DNA from: Apostichopus japonicus
Taxonomy: Eukaryota; Echinodermata; Holothuroidea; Aspidochirotida; Stichopodidae
DNA length: 64,000 nucleotides
Reading direction: 5' to 3'
Assembly (NCBI RefSeq): GCF_037975245.1
Contig: NC_092580.1
Coordinates: forward strand, 10,879,501-10,943,500
Made by a program: the position numbers and the translations under genes. A model generated the notes under the pieces. The model saw nothing but the letters and a program-made list of their open reading frames with translations. It searched no databases and was not told where the DNA came from. Below, piece after piece: positions 50,101 through 61,077 of the stretch (its first letter is position 1; each line of letters begins with the position of its first letter).

Positions 50101-53100
50101 TTCCTCCCCACACCCCTTCCTCCCCACACCCCTTCCTCCTCATACCCCTTCCTCCTCATACCCCTACCTCCCCACTCCCCTTCCTCCCCACTCCCCTTCC
50201 TCCCCACACCCCTTCCTCCTCATACCCCTTCCTCCTCATACCCCTTCCTCCCCACTCCCCTTCCTCCCCACTCCCCTCCCCCACTCCCCTTCCTCCCCAC
50301 TCCCCTTCCTCCCCACTCCCCTTCCTCCCCACTCCCCTTCCTCCCCACTCCCCTTCCTCCCCACTCCCCTCCCCCACTCCCCTTCCTCCCCACTCCCCTT
50401 TCTCCCCACACCCCTTTCTCCCCATACCCCTTCCTCCCCACACCCCTTCCTCCCTGTGCTTTATTACTTCCTGGGTCCTTTCTGGCTGTTGTGTAGTTAA
50501 TAGTCAGAAATGGTCTTTGTCCATGTTCAGATTGAACCCAATGTTTATCCCTGACCAAGATGTCCTTGGTTGAAGCAGTGCAGTTTAGTTTGAGACTTGG
50601 TAGCTGGAAGATATAGGCCTACTAAGGCTTTCTTTCTCCTATCCCTGTACCATCTATATAGGCAGTGTTCATACGGAGTAAAGTAAAGATATTGTATCTC
50701 CCTGAGTGTAGTATTGGCGTTTATATTACATGTGTAAATTATAAGTATTGGAGGACTTTAATATATAGTCTCTATTGGAATTATATTCTTGTATGTTTAT
50801 TTTTCTATTACGCTACCTAAATGACTGTTAGATCATGCTATGACAAAAACTACGCTACAAAGAATTATGAATTAATGAACCAATAAAACAAAAATTTAAA
50901 CAATGGACATAACACTGAGAGCCTACGCCGGCTAACGATATGACCGCCGTTGAAGCAATTAACCAACGGCGTGACGGCTATTGCTGACGGGGGGATCATG
51001 TCGAGAAACACCTTCCAGAGCAAATTAGACACCTGTTGAACCTACCACCCTCTTCAAGCATGTGTAACTAGCCTAGCCTACACTGCGTATACGATGACTG
51101 AAATTGTTCTCGTGCATAGGGGAAGCTAATAAACACAGAATGTACATCTAGATATTTACACGGTGGTCACTTGAAAGAAAAGGCATGAACCGTATGACAT
51201 TGTTCATTGCTCCTCGTAAGGGAACACTGGTTGTAAACTGTGTTTATTCATCTCGATTTTATCACACGCTAAAATTAAGATAATATTGTAAACTGAATGC
51301 TTGGGTATAAGCGCATTGCAATTGCATTGCAACTGGGTAGTACTCCATATGTCATTCGAGTCCCATTTGTATGCAGTTACTTCTTAGCGGTTTGAAAGTT
51401 CGTATGTTATCTATGTCAGGTTTGTTGTTTGCTAATAGCAAACTCAATGAATGCTGAGAAAAACGCCTTTCAACCCGCAATGAAGTACTACCGCATTGTC
51501 ATTTATTACTGCAAATTACATTGAATAGAATAAATATGTGGTCGAATCTGGCATGTATGTGATTGGCGTTCGTAACAAGGTAGACTAAAATAACAAATGG
51601 CTTTAAGGGCAACATTATTTCTCCTGTATACGCTAGAAAAGTCGAATATGGATATTGCCTCGTGTTAACATTGTAACATACCTCGATGTAGGGGGGGAGG
51701 GGGGTAGGTAGAGAACGTCAGAGAAGAACTGTTATGAAAATTTTAACACAGGACTATTTTCTGATGATCTATTAAAAAAAATGTCACACCGGTTATGAAT
51801 GTGTTATATTTCCTATGTCCTAAAGGAAGGCCCAAAGTGTATTGAAGTAGTGACTCAACTTTGAAACGCCAGTGCTGTTCACAAAAACACACCATTTGTA
51901 CATTTATTTTCGTAATTTCTAGCTGAATTACAAAAAGTAGTGCCGCTGTCGCTTTGCCCTGCTTTCACTGTGTTGTAATACTTGCGTGATAGTCTGATGA
52001 AATGGCCATGTGCAACTGTAACCCACTTATTACGATATCACATCACAAGTTGAATAAACTCAAAATAATGACGGGGACATCTATCTTTCGTATGTAGGGC
52101 CTAGTCCGAGAGGAAATTTCCGGAATTATCTCCGTTTTCGAGTCACTTCCAAAGGCAGCCACACATCTTTGTCCCTTCTCTAATGATACTAAAATACTTG
52201 AAAATCATGGGAAACTTAAGAAAATATAATTACAATAATGTTGGGAACTTTATTGGAAATCCAGAGAAAAAAAATTACGGTATAGGGTCCAATTTGCGTA
52301 TGCTACAGTGTGTTAGGATAATAGTTAGAAATTCACGGAAATATATATAATATATAATAATATTGCACACTGAAGCTATATAGGACTACCCGCATTTCGA
52401 AAAAAGAGCACATTAAAAAAATTTACGAGAGATACGACTCAAGAGAGCGTACTCGCCTTTAAATCTGCCAAACTTCATGGTTAATTAGCTAGTATGCATT
52501 AATGACACATGTATCTAACATGGAACAAGATCAATTTTCACGGCAGAAGTTGGGAACATTTTACGTTAGAGCGCTCGCTTCCTTCCTCTTCCGAATTGGG
52601 TTAATTTTGGTAAACTTTGCGATAAACTATAAACAACAGATCTTAAGCTACCTTACTAGTGCGTTTCACTTGCAAATACAGTAGGGCCAAGCTTCATTTC
52701 GAAATCATGGGGGGGGGGGGGGGGGAATATCCAATAATTTAAGTTTGAAAAGGAGAAAAGAAAAGAAACGGGATTTGTATAGGCCTATGTGCTTAACATT
52801 GTCGAAAAGTGAAAAAAAAAAGTGTTTTAACAATCGAATGGAATCACTACGTATACAACTACATCATAATGACAAGTATACTCTCCTTGGTATGGGTGCA
52901 CGGTGCTTAATATTTAATAAGTGGTGTGCTTAATAATATTGCACACTGAAGTGAAGAGCTATATACCAGCATTTCCAAAATAAAGCACATGAAAAAATAT
53001 ACGAGAGATACGACTCCAGACAGCGTTCTCGCCTTTAAGTCTGCCAAACTTCATGGTTAATTATAGTTGTACTTACAGGTCATTAGTATATATTGCCCCG

Positions 53101-56100
53101 AAAATATGCTAGTAAGTAAAATAATGGTCAGTCATGCTCAGACTACAACAAACATTTACTATGACCCTGCAAGGTCTCACTGAGACATTTAATAATCTAA
53201 TTGAACACTCCGAAATCACTGAATATTATATAGTCACATCATTTCAGAAAATAGTTTGGAAAAACTATAGCAAATTTATAAGCAATGTACAATTATACAT
53301 TTATTGGGGGGGGGCAATAACGATGATGCTTGCTAAAGAAAAACTCTTGGAATGATGTCATCGCTTGATCAAATGCAAACTATATTTCAATGCACCAAAT
53401 TATGTTCAGTTTGTTAAAATTGCCGAATATTGGTGACGATCGAACTCAAGTACAGAATATTCGATGGAAAATAGCGCAAGATATATTGACAGAACTCAAT
53501 ACCGTACAATACGGTTGCAACTCTGAAGATGAAACTCTGATGTCAGGGGTGGCCTTGGATGTGGGGTCACGTGGCACACGCTTCTACTTGGGCAGTCAAA
53601 CACGTGACTGATTTGGTTGGAGTAACCAAAGTAACATGAACTCGCTCTGATAAAATGAAATTCCCTGTGCGTTCCCGTACCACAAATTTCCATTCTTCTT
53701 GTTTTAGATAAAATATTTAGTACATGTTTCAACAACAGAGCAATTTTTAATTATCTTCTTTCTTCAATTTCTCAAACAAAAGGCAATTCTCATATCTCAA
53801 AATAGCAAACGACTGACAACGTTCTACCGAAGAGAAAGAGGTTTCTTTTTGTTATAAAGATTTTTCACAAAGGGGACGTGCCCTTGACACTGGAAAATAT
53901 TGACTAATTTTCATTTCTCTTTCCACAGGGTGTGAACTGCCTAAAGAGTAGGCCTAGTTCTAATGTATATGGGTAAAAACGCCGAAAGTCAATGACCACT
54001 GTTAATCAGTAAGATAAAGTGTTTGTGTTTAAAATATCGGCCTAACTTTAGAATCCGTACCATATGAATGGTAAAGCTTAATTCGAATAGGCAGAATAAG
54101 TTTAGGGGTAAGAAAGTAGGGTTAAGGAGTAGGGTAAGTAGGAATTAGGGTTAGGAAGTAGGGAATATGGTTAGGGGTTAAGGTAAGGAAGTAGGGAATA
54201 GGGTTAGGGGTTACGAAGGCTTACCAGTCAAAACGTCCCTTTACCAAACGTCCCCGTACCAAAACGTCCTCGTATCAAAACGTCCCCGCTTTTGGTCAAA
54301 ACGTCCCCGCTTTTGATCAAAACGTCCCCGTTGGTCAAAACGTCCCCGTTGGTCAAAACGTCCCCGTAAGTCAAAACGTCCCCGTCTATCACATTCATTC
54401 ACAGTTATGAATATATTAATTTCAAGTTATAATTTGAATTCAGAAAAAAAAATAAACGTATATGCTGTAGGAAAACATATATCACGTTCATCCAGCCCGT
54501 CTCGCATATTCCAAAAGTAACTTGTTGTACGTAAAAAAAAATCTTTTTTATTCCCTTCCCTCAATATCGTATATATTCATTCAGAAACCAACTCGTGTTT
54601 AAAAAAATCCTATTACCCTATACAGCCCTCTTGCATTCATTTTCTATTTATATTATCTTACCTCAGAAAATTTTACTCAAAAATGTTTCCGCCCTCATAA
54701 CCGGCACTTCCCACTCCCTAAAAACTGTGTTTCAACCAGAAGTATAATTATCCTTACTCTTTGATTTGAACTAAAAACATTCACACTTGCATTCCAACTG
54801 ATTATAAAAAGCGGGGACGTTTTGACTCACTCGCGGGGACGTTTTGACTGCGGGGACGTTTTGGTAAAAAGCGGGGACGTTTTGGTCTTAAAAAAGCGGG
54901 GACGTTTTGGTAAAGGGACGTTTTGACTGGATACCTTACGAAGTAGGGTCGATTGGTACGGATTCTAAATTAGTACCAAAATATCTTCGAATTATTTACT
55001 CTACTTGCTGTGAAAATATCTGCGGATATTTATGGCAAACGTAGCACACATGCATGGTGCAGTCAATTAACAGACAGCCGCACCACGCATGGTATTGCTT
55101 AATATACACTGCTTATAAATATACTAACATACACAAAGAGGTGCGCCTAAGCTATATGCATTTTAAGGGATATTGAGGCGACTGAACTTAATTCCTTTCA
55201 AACTAAACATTATTCTGCATGTTAGGTACGAACACACATCTTCATAACATTTTATAGAGCGATGATTGGGACACATTTGTGTGATAGCTTGTGAATGCAT
55301 CTGCCAACAAAGTTAAAAAGTTACGTGACCGTATCCGGATATAATAAATATAGATAGGTAGGTTAAGGGGCGTCCAATGTACGCGTAAAACTTAGTACAT
55401 AGCTTAGAAATTATAATGGAGATGAATGAAACCCATCCCAAGCTACAGCTTCCGAATTAAAGACAGAAAAAGAAACAAGGTTTTGGTCGACGTATCTCCT
55501 TTTACCAAAGCTACACCGAGTACTTACTTATACCCAGTGGCGTAGGAAGGTACTTTTGAGTGGGGGGGGGGCTGAAGACTGATGGCCGGCCTGGGGAGGG
55601 GTCTAAGGGGGTGTCCCCCTCCCCTTTGGAATTTTTTGCATTTCCAGGTAGCCTCAGATGCAATTTGGTGCAATATAGCACACTTCAACACCCACTCCAT
55701 TTTGTAAACTTAATTTTGTATTTTCAGTTTTTCACCAGGCCTTAGATGCAATTTGGTGCTCCAAATGAGATTTTTTTTTCTCATTTGGAAATGAAAAAGG
55801 GGTTTTCTGACTTGCGAAGCGGGCGGGCGGAATGATACTTCCGCCCCTCCACATTTTTCACTGGGGGGGGCTGGCGCCCCCCAGCCCCCCCCCCCCCCCC
55901 GGTTCCTACGCCCTTGCTTATACCATAAGTGAATATGACTGATCAAATTAAGCAACCCTCGTTTTTTCCCCCATCAAAATGAACGTTTAATTGTTGTCAA
56001 ACGGAATGACTTCGACCTGGCTACGTTGTTATTCCCTGCCTGGATTTCATACTACAGTGTATATATTATGCTATCTGCTAAAGTACCAGTCAAATAAAAT

Positions 56101-56382
56101 AAAAGCAGAAATAACATCAGCAACAAAAAAGTTACTCGAAACGCAAGTTTTGGACGTAGTCGAGCATATGACTTGGCATTCATTGCTTGAATTAAGTATG
56201 GAATAAAGCATATAAGAATAAATACAGACATGATTCAACATGCATCTATATAGATACCGTACCTCTATCCCGTTCTGTTGGCCCGGCTGGAGGTTATTCC
56301 GGGTCTCATTTTGTGCGCTCGATATTTCTACGTCTTGGACCGAAGCAGAGATTGTATTTACACCGTTGCTTCTTGCCGCCAT
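32144..56382 (-). CDS. SLC23-type nucleobase/ascorbate transporter (SVCT-like), 629 aa, 13 exons
   Basis: Exons in transcript order: 56382-56263, 45912-45730, 44680-44526, 42463-42372, 41365-41310, 40770-40589, 38727-38631, 36862-36706, 35647-35394, 34951-34822, 34118-33975, 32926-32831, 32367-32144. All joints keep frame (1890 nt, stop TAA 32144-32146). This is a multi-pass plasma-membrane protein of the NAT/NCS2 family, which in animals mostly moves ascorbate or nucleobases with sodium. Family marks: DVPPWYTT before the first membrane helix, LPIVQGGTF (exon 4), GDYYACARL at 376-384 after E373, and the NAT signature [10 protein letters not shown] at 423-432. E373 and E423 correspond to the substrate-binding glutamates of bacterial UraA (by analogy). 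[17 protein letters not shown] and [11 protein letters not shown] near the C-terminus are typical of SVCTs. The cytosolic N-tail (1-90) is polar. Substrate cannot be told from sequence alone. Exon 4 has a weak donor (gtttgt). Confidence 0.94.
32404..32717. repeat. 60-bp minisatellite (about 5 copies) in SLC23 intron 12
   Basis: Units begin at 32421, 32481, 32538, 32584, 32644 and 32704 and read roughly TATGGAAATTCCCTCCCC...CTCTCAAAGCACATAGAAA...AAGCTTG. Copy 3 has lost 14 bp of the C-rich part. The array starts about 35 bp upstream (in transcript sense) of the exon 13 acceptor. A CT-rich stretch and poly(A) follow up to 32820. Confidence 0.92.
36478..36672. repeat. C-rich minisatellite next to the SLC23 exon 8 donor
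   Basis: About ten degenerate copies of an 18-20-bp unit CCCCTTCCCTTCCCCCACA. On the transcript it reads GGGAAGGG-type, beginning about 33 nt after the exon 8 donor at 36705. The unit resembles the 16-bp unit of the large array in intron 1. Confidence 0.9.
37540..38630. other. SLC23 intron 7, repeat-like sequence without assigned gene
   Basis: The plus strand has a stop-free stretch at 37864-38325 with no recognisable domain and no splice partners. Its phrase CATCCAGTTAAAC near 38311 also occurs at 27790, so part of it is probably dispersed repeat. Nothing else supportable was seen. Confidence 0.35.
40090..40460. repeat. Dispersed repeat with DR1-like motifs, SLC23 intron 6
   Basis: The segment shares the phrase TTTCAGACTT(T)...ACC...TGACCT with 58930-59830. 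It carries TGACCTCTGACCT (40150-40162, complement AGGTCAGAGGTCA) and TGGCCTTTGACCT (40290-40302), both direct repeats of nuclear-receptor half-sites spaced by one base. Confidence 0.6.
41100..41288. repeat. CT/CTAC-rich low-complexity tract next to the SLC23 exon 5 donor
   Basis: Degenerate repeats of CTCTACCCCTCTACCT. On the transcript it is purine-rich (AGGTAGAGGGGTAGAG) and begins about 22 nt past the exon 5 donor at 41309. The repeats contain many GGTAGA/GGTAAG-like cryptic donor sequences. Confidence 0.85.
42945..43125. repeat. Degenerate 20-28-bp tandem repeat in SLC23 intron 3
   Basis: About seven copies around the core TTTGCA(TA)nnCAATCTGACCAT, strongly diverged. The open frames on both strands through it come from its short period. 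Confidence 0.7.
46117..50454. repeat. 4.3-kb minisatellite of a 16-bp pyrimidine unit in SLC23 intron 1
   Basis: About 270 copies of TTCCTCCCCACTCCCC with a few recurring variants (ACACCCC, TCATACCCC, TACCTCCCC). The plus strand is nearly free of G; the minus strand, which is the RNA strand of SLC23, is GGGGAGGAAGGGGAGT without break. Every frame stays open because 16 is not a multiple of 3 and the unit makes no stop, giving false proteins of about 1500 Pro/Leu/Ser residues. In part of the array, blocks repeat at 368 bp (23 units), for example 48061-48428 against 48429-48796. The array ends about 205 bp before the exon 2 acceptor. Confidence 0.97.
52357..52487 (+). repeat. Direct repeat, copy 1 (about 130 bp)
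   Basis: Shares TAATATTGCACACTGAAG, GAGAGATACGACTC and CTGCCAAACTTCATGGTTAA with 52931-53065 in the same order. The copies lie 570 bp apart. Confidence 0.8.
52931..53065 (+). repeat. Direct repeat, copy 2 (about 130 bp)
   Basis: Partner of 52357-52487, with scattered substitutions and a few small indels. Confidence 0.8.
54047..54969. mobile_element. Foldback-type element with tandem-repeat arms (CAAAACGTCCCC)
   Basis: The outer ends TTTAGAATCCGTACCA (54047-54062) and its exact complement (54954-54969) bracket two arrays of one motif in opposite orientations. Nine CAAAACGTCCC(C) copies lie at 54229-54385 and six GGGGACGTTTTG copies at 54812-54926, around a 425-bp AT-rich spacer. Adjacent CCAGTCAAAACGTCCCTTTACCA-type sequence is also inverted. 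Sea urchin TU elements are known foldback transposons with tandem short repeats in their arms; this has the same design but a different motif. There is no coding capacity and no clear target duplication. Confidence 0.75.
54101..54210 (+). repeat. Telomere-like degenerate TTAGGG/GTAGGG tract
   Basis: About 110 bp of GTAGGG, TTAGGG and TTAGGGG words with spacers, inside the left arm of the foldback-like element. It is too degenerate for a recent telomere insertion; the two periodic signals may belong to the element. Confidence 0.5.
55535..55916. mobile_element. hAT-type MITE (382 bp)
   Basis: The left end CAGTGGCGTAGGAA and the complement of the right end CAAGGGCGTAGGAA are inverted repeats (12 of 14). 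A perfect 8-bp duplication CTTATACC flanks it (55527-55534 and 55917-55924). Poly(G) follows the left end and a long poly(C) precedes the right end. It lies in SLC23 intron 1, about 350 bp from exon 1. Confidence 0.9.
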
Positions 56383-57539
56383 TATCTGTGTTGTTGTTTT
56401 GCCTTCTTTCGTTTGTACTGAAAAGTTTTAGCGACACGTTTTTTGACATTGGAAGCTCTTTATGACTCAGATACCAAGATGAAGATGTTGTTTGCTCTAT
56501 AGTCAAAAGTGTTATCGATAACAAAACGCGCTGGCAAAGTTTGTTCTGTAGGCAACTTGTAAACTGAGTTTTGACGCTTGTTGAGCAATCACAATCGAAC
56601 GAGTTTGTCAACAATACAAAGGACATTTTTAAATGCCATTCGGTCTTGGAATATTTAGAGCCATACTTTTTGGTTTCAGAGGAGAGCGCCCTCTAATAGG
56701 TCAACGTTCTCCTATTTAATAAAATTGGCAGAATGCATTACACATTTTGTTCATCTCCTTACACGGAAATGAAGAAAATGTACAGCATTCAGCCGAAATT
56801 CGCAATTAACGGCCGAATGTGAATTATGCAGAAACTTAGCTGAATACATTGTTTTTGTTTGTTTATGTTTACAGCAATTCCTATCATGTTCAGTAACTAT
56901 ACAATGAATCCCATTTCTTTACAAGAATGCTAAAAATGCATGTAACATGAGCAGTTTTCTTCATGAATCTGACGTAATGTATAGTGAGGGTGTACAACTT
57001 ACTTGATCTTAGTAATATGATGAAAAGCAGTGTCATGTGACAAACAATACATTCACAATGATACAGACTGTCTGTCCTGAAAGCACCATTTACCTCAACA
57101 ACAGGCTTCTTGTACTAAATGTGATAGATACAACAACATACTAAATATGACATCTGTCCTTGTTGAAATATTAAATTACGAATACCGATACATCTGTTGC
57201 TGATTGTCAGGATCGGTTAATTCCAGCCGAATATTCTTTAGTGTATCAATTTATGACTTAGGCTTTTATACAAATACTTTTATGTAGTGTTAGATAGCCT
57301 AACGAATATCTTACACCGATGTTGTTTCCGCCGACAGTTGGTAATCGATGGCGCTATCCCACTTCATAATAAAATTTTAACAGCTTTTTGCGTTTTTATC
57401 AGCGTTTTTCATTTCTTAGTATCCAAATATTTTCTTTACAAGTACGTTACTTATATTTAAAAGAAGCAATAGTTCTACCGAAGACAAATGTCAGTATTAG
57501 ATTACATTCACCAGAAAGCCTTATAAGGTTGTATATGGA

Positions 57540-58930
57540 ATCCCCTAATTATTTATATAGCGCATTATACCGACGATCTCAATGCGCTTTACAAGACAAC
57601 AAACTGAGTACAAAAATACAGCTTAGTACAACAAAACTTAAAAGCTACACGAAAGGATCGACTACTTTTTACTAGGTCCAATGAGGGTATAGCACGTGAA
57701 TAAGAGAGTGTTTTAGATGCTTTTAAAAATTGTCTAAGGTAGGGGTATTCCTTATGTGGGTGGGGAGAGTGTTCGAGAGTTTGAGGGCGGCAAATTGAAA
57801 AGAACCCTCACCGTACGACCGAAAGTCTTATGTTTTAATTGTTGGTGGCTTTAGGAGAATAGCACTGTTAGATCTGAATGAGCGAGTTGGAATTTGTAAG
57901 GTGAGTAAGTCATGGAAATATAGTTTGGCGCAAAACCATGAATGGCCTCGTAAGTGAGTGTGAGAAGTTTGTACTTTATGCTTTCAGAAACAGGAAGCCA
58001 ATGAAGTTGGCGGAGAACTAGGTTTAATGCACTTGGGATCTGTTATCTTGGAAGTTGGAGGGTAACTAATCGGGCGGCGGTGTTTTGAATGCGCTGCAGC
58101 TTAGAGATTTGGTAAGCAGCAATTAAGACCAGATAAAAGGCTGTTACAACAGTCAGGTCTGGATGATAAAAATTAAAAAAACATGGATAAGTGTCTCAGG
58201 CGACTTTTGATCAAGATATTTGCGAAATTGGCTAATTTTTCTGATAGCTTGTGAAGCAGAGCGGCAGATATTATTTACATGAATCACCAACGTGAGTTTA
58301 TCATCAAAAATAATTCCCAGATCTTTAACAGAAGAAACGGGAGATATACAAGACTCGTTCATCTTTACGGAAGTTACAGGGGTGACATTACAGAACCGTG
58401 ACGAAACATGCATCAATTCGATTTTGTTGAGAATTAGTTTACACACCAAGTTTTTATTTCGTTTATGCATGATTCAAGTTTTTCAATAGTGTGATACATT
58501 TTTCATCAATATTCATTGACACATAAACTTGTATATCGTCTGCATAAATCATCCCTTGCAGACCGTGAGATGTGATCATGTTTTCAATTGGGGAGGTGTA
58601 ATATGTGAAAATAAGTGATCCGAGCACTGATCCTTGTGGTACTCAATATTAAAGATAGTCGGTGAGGAATGTTTATCGTTAATGGTAACAGTCTGCGAAC
58701 GGTTTGTGAACTAAGATTGTATCCAATTAAGAGTAATGCCTTCAAAACCATACTCGATGTGCAGCCTATCAAACAGAATTTGGTGGTCGAGAGTGTCAAA
58801 GGCTGCACTAAGGTCGAGAAGAGATTCTTTGTGGTTGTCAGTGGTGAGGAGAAGATCGCCATAGATGCGTATAACAGGGCAGTTCCTGTTGACTGATTCT
58901 TTCGGTAGGCAGATTGAAGGGAGATATGAA
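57540..58930 (-). mobile_element. LINE (CR1/L2-like) reverse transcriptase relic and 3' end
   Basis: Minus-strand translation across three frames gives ordered RT blocks: LLDLSAAFDTLDHQILFDRL (about 58840-58760), YADDIQVYVSMN with the catalytic YADD (about 58550), VKDLGIIFDDKL (about 58330), then an LHWLPV-like region and a C-terminal block to about 57680. Stops and frameshifts break the frame many times, so it is dead. The 3' end GCGCTATATAAATAATT (57568-57552) is typical of such LINEs. The 5' part is missing. Confidence 0.82.
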
Positions 58931-59830
58931 GTGAGTTAGCACATGTTTAACATTTCCAGAGTGAAGCCTTGCTGAACCCAAATGACCTGTACCCATATCC
59001 ACCAAACACTATAAGGTTCTTGTACTCATTATAGAAACGCCATATAGCCATATACATACAAGCTACTGCAGTTTTCTATCTGAAAAATATCATATTTACA
59101 TAGTGTTCATGTTTTGACACCTGGTAGCTATACAATACACAAGGCTAACATACCATACATGCATGAGCGCTCCTTCCATGTTCTGGTTCTGGAGAAATAT
59201 ACTACTTTTGATATATTCACAGTTTGCTACACACAAAGTTGAACTTCCTACAACTTCCACTTCTTGACATACTGTGTAGAACAATGTTTTCAGACTTTGA
59301 CCCCTGCTGACTTTTGAGTAATATTACCAACAACAATCTCAGACCAGTTCGAACTAAGGGGAACCTACATACCAAATATGAAAAGTTATAGTACTTTGAT
59401 ATATATATTCACAATGTTTCACCCTCTGCTGACACCAAAATGACCTTCCAATACCAAAACAAACAGCAGGGTTCCCTTCCCATAAACTAATTACCAGGAA
59501 ATCCACATGCCAAATATAAGAACTGCACATGCCAACTTCCTTGAGATATCATGTTTTACAAGAGTTACACACTTTTTCCCCCTCTGTTGACCTCAAATGA
59601 CCTTTGACAGTCATGAAAAACACTACCGATCGTCTACCCACCAACGACAAGCTAAACACACCAAGTTTGAACTTCCTAAAATGTCCACTTCTCTAGATAT
59701 GGTGTAAACAATGTTTACAGACTTGGACCCATGCTGACCTCAAATGACCTTTGACCATTACCAACAGCAATCCCAAACCAGTTTGACCTAAGGGGAACCT
59801 ACATATCAAATATGACTTGTACCCCAGTTA
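58930..59830. repeat. Tandem-like repeat (about 125-150 bp period) with DR1-like motifs
   Basis: Four or more diverged units share CAGACTTxGACCCxTGCTGACCTCAAATGACCTTTGACC. Starts lie near 59289, 59413, 59565 and 59718. Units contain TGACCTTTGACCA (59745-59757) and TGACCTTTGACAG (59598-59610), complements of half-site repeats spaced by one base, each with a further TGACCT five bases before. It is related to 40090-40460. Confidence 0.72.
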
Positions 59831-59908
59831 TCCTTCTGAAGTAAGAGTGTTTACGAGCAAGTGTCACATACTGTACACACACATTACAGTATGTCATACA
59901 CACGCCAT

Positions 59909-60575
59909 CAACGAGGTAAATGAATCTGGAGAAACTATCACACAGTAAATAAGCGGGTACGCGCGTACCATGTATGGAGGGTCATGTGATGTGTTCCAGG
60001 GTGGTACTAATATACTACTCTCCCTATTACGCATGATGATTTCACCCAACTAGTACATAAATGAGTTTGCGCGCTTAGAGCAGCAGACGACACCCGTTAC
60101 CTAGCAATAACCGTGCCTGTAGCCTAACGTGATAGCTATATTCCCGTCGAACAGCATTAGGCTCTGTTCCATGGAGAATTCCGTGGTTGCACTGAACTAA
60201 ACATTTCCCCACATTTCCCATTTCTACACTCACTTATAGCGTGTAGTAATAACGTTAGGCCATATGAGACAAAGCTTGCCCCTAGAGCTGTATTAATAAG
60301 TAAGATTATGTAGAAAGCCTGCCTTCATTCAAGAGAATAAGGTTGGACGTTAGCATATTAGCACTATTTCGTAGGCCTGAAGTACCAGTACCTTCTTATG
60401 CCGTTAGTTCCCATGTCCGAACCGACCAATCTTTCACGAAGTCACTAACACTGTTCTCGAACTGCTACAGAGAAATATCAGTATAGTACCACCATGGAAC
60501 ACATCACATGACCCTCCATACATGGTACGCGCGCACCCAATTGACATGAATCCTCCAGATTCATTTACCTCGTTG
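59909..60575. mobile_element. TIR element with roughly 110-bp inverted arms (667 bp)
   Basis: The ends CAACGAGGTAAATGAATC and GATTCATTTACCTCGTTG are inverted. The arms continue with CGCGCGTACCATGTATGGAG and ATCACATGACCCTCCATACA for about 110 bp, with a short length difference. A perfect 8-bp target duplication CACGCCAT flanks it (59901-59908 and 60576-60583). The 8-bp duplication fits hAT, but the terminal bases differ from the CAGnGGCG group in this window. There is no transposase. Confidence 0.88.
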
Positions 60576-61077
60576 CACGCCATCACCATCCCATACAGAT
60601 TCCTTCCACATTCAGCAAGGTATCAGTAAGTGATAACAGTGGTCATTTCAGCTTCATTTGCAGATGAACCATAAATTAAGAAGAAATCTTCAAACTCCAA
60701 AATGACCAAAATCTCCAGCAATGTCACATTTAGAATTCCTTCTGATATAAAGGAACCAGGAGTGGCGATTAATTTTTTTTTTTTTTTTAATAAACTGTCA
60801 ACCGCATATTTTTTTTTTTAGACCTTATTGTAAGCACAATGTTGCTCTCTTTCTCTATGCATGGAAGAGCAGTATGGTTGTCTCCTTAATTACAAAATTA
60901 AGGATTTAACAAAATCAATGTTTTTTAATTACAAAATTAAGGATAATTGCAAAATTAAAATGTCTCCTTTATTACAAAACAGTGTTAGCAAGGCACTCCA
61001 GATGCCAAAGGTTGTAACAAGAAGCTAGATAAATCTCATTTACTTTACAATTTACTAATTTATCATATTCCATTTAC

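Larger units (their letters stand above)
50880..54040. other. SLC23 intron 1, middle part without genes
   Basis: Contains a 130-bp direct repeat pair (52357-52487 and 52931-53065), a 17-base poly(G) at 52709-52725 and otherwise unremarkable AT-rich sequence. Short open frames at 53134-53611 have no recognisable domains. Confidence 0.5.

Noticed and set aside
46035-50558. Many minus-strand Gly/Glu/Arg-rich open frames
   Set aside because: They are the reverse frames of the same minisatellite.
45889-50573. Two overlapping plus-strand open frames of about 1500 residues rich in Pro, Leu, Ser and His
   Set aside because: They run through the 16-bp pyrimidine array. All frames stay open and give the same 16-residue period because the unit holds no stop, and they lie antisense within SLC23 intron 1.
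54101-54210. Interstitial telomere from a chromosome fusion
   Set aside because: The TTAGGG/GTAGGG words are too degenerate and too few, and they sit inside a foldback-like repeat.
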